Source of the DNA: Bifidobacterium sp. WK012_4_13
Lineage (GTDB): Bacteria > Actinomycetota > Actinomycetes > Actinomycetales > Bifidobacteriaceae
Length of the DNA: 64,000 nucleotides
Direction of reading: 5' to 3'
Assembly: GCF_041080835.1 (NCBI RefSeq)
Contig: NZ_CP129683.1
Coordinates: 2,046,001 to 2,110,000, forward strand
Of this stretch, positions 63,872 through 64,000 are shown piece by piece; position 1 is the first letter of the stretch; every line of letters begins with the position of its first letter. The notes beneath the pieces were generated by a model. That model worked only from the letters and a program-made list of their open reading frames with translations. It was not told the DNA's origin and did no database searches. Both the position numbers and the translations under genes were made by a program.

Positions 63872-64000
63872 ATGGCATTCACCATCATGCAGAGCACTGA
63901 CGCCCATCACCTGTGGCAGCCGGTGGAGGAGGACCCAGTCTCGTCCGATGTCACACTTGCCATCGACCACGGTGAGCGCCATCAGTCAATCGACGGCTTC
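63872..64000 (+). CDS. Start of a probable glycoside hydrolase family 30 enzyme (truncated by window end)
   Basis: Only 43 codons are visible, open to the last base. They end DVTLAIDHGERHQSIDGF; the pattern V-x-I-D-x2-x-R-x-Q-x-I-D-G-F is the start of many GH30 catalytic domains. GAAAGGGTGGGATAGAC precedes the ATG. If correct, the operon would encode importer plus intracellular glycosidases for one substrate; the rest of the gene is outside the window. Confidence 0.5.
   Translation, partial: MAFTIMQSTDAHHLWQPVEEDPVSSDVTLAIDHGERHQSIDGF

Overview
The window is a chromosomal segment of a high-GC Gram-positive (Actinobacteria), most likely a Bifidobacteriaceae/Bifidobacterium-type genome. The evidence is the secY-adk-infA-rpmJ-rpsM-rpsK-rpoA-rplQ-truA order, an infB-rbfA-truB-ribF cluster without rimP or ylxR, a 29-residue bS22-type basic protein, a DUF4037/DUF4125 pair, and an LPxTG pilus locus with a class C sortase. 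The genus call is an inference from gene content; no 16S is present.

Layout. 1-8088: tail of the ribosomal superoperon (secY to truA), with an hsp20 gene between adk and infA that has a textbook HAIR (HspR) operator upstream, and a one-gene island between rplQ and truA: a predicted Vsr/DUF559-like endonuclease flanked by two oppositely oriented copies of a ~119-bp palindromic repeat. 8273-14745: tRNA-Ser(CGA), a short tandem-repeat tract, then a pilus operon (LPYTG major pilin, LAKTG large subunit, class C sortase with an in-frame 15-bp repeat). 14859-26408: a lipoprotein, nusA, infB, rbfA, truB, ribF, radA, a membrane-anchored protein and bS22. 26442-34247: rpiA, an unusual RNase HI with a duplicated 5' end, pgm, a diacylglycerol-kinase-type lipid kinase, serS next to tRNA-Ser(TGA), and an esterase. 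34326-40952: DJ-1/PfpI, HAD, a membrane-fused alpha/beta hydrolase, the DUF4125 and TPR-DUF4037 pair, and tRNA-Pro(CGG). 41102-49112: lysS, a menA-like prenyltransferase, gpmA, phoU, a SenX3-like histidine kinase that has lost its phospho-acceptor histidine, a DUF2530-like protein and manA. 49223-56742 and on to 57270: serC, CHAP and NlpC/P60 wall hydrolases, a double universal stress protein, OsmC, thyA-dfrA and a low-molecular-weight tyrosine phosphatase. 57389-64000: a carbohydrate locus: GH3 beta-glucosidase divergent from a two-permease/one-binding-protein ABC importer, followed by the start of what looks like a GH30 glycosidase, with paired operator-like repeats between the divergent arms.

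The most unusual feature is the family of five palindromic elements (core CCGAGTTTTGCGGCAATT; two copies have perfect 33-bp arms) spread over 32 kb between otherwise conserved housekeeping genes. Two copies bracket the endonuclease gene in inverted orientation, like a miniature composite element. No CRISPR array, phage or recognisable transposase is present.
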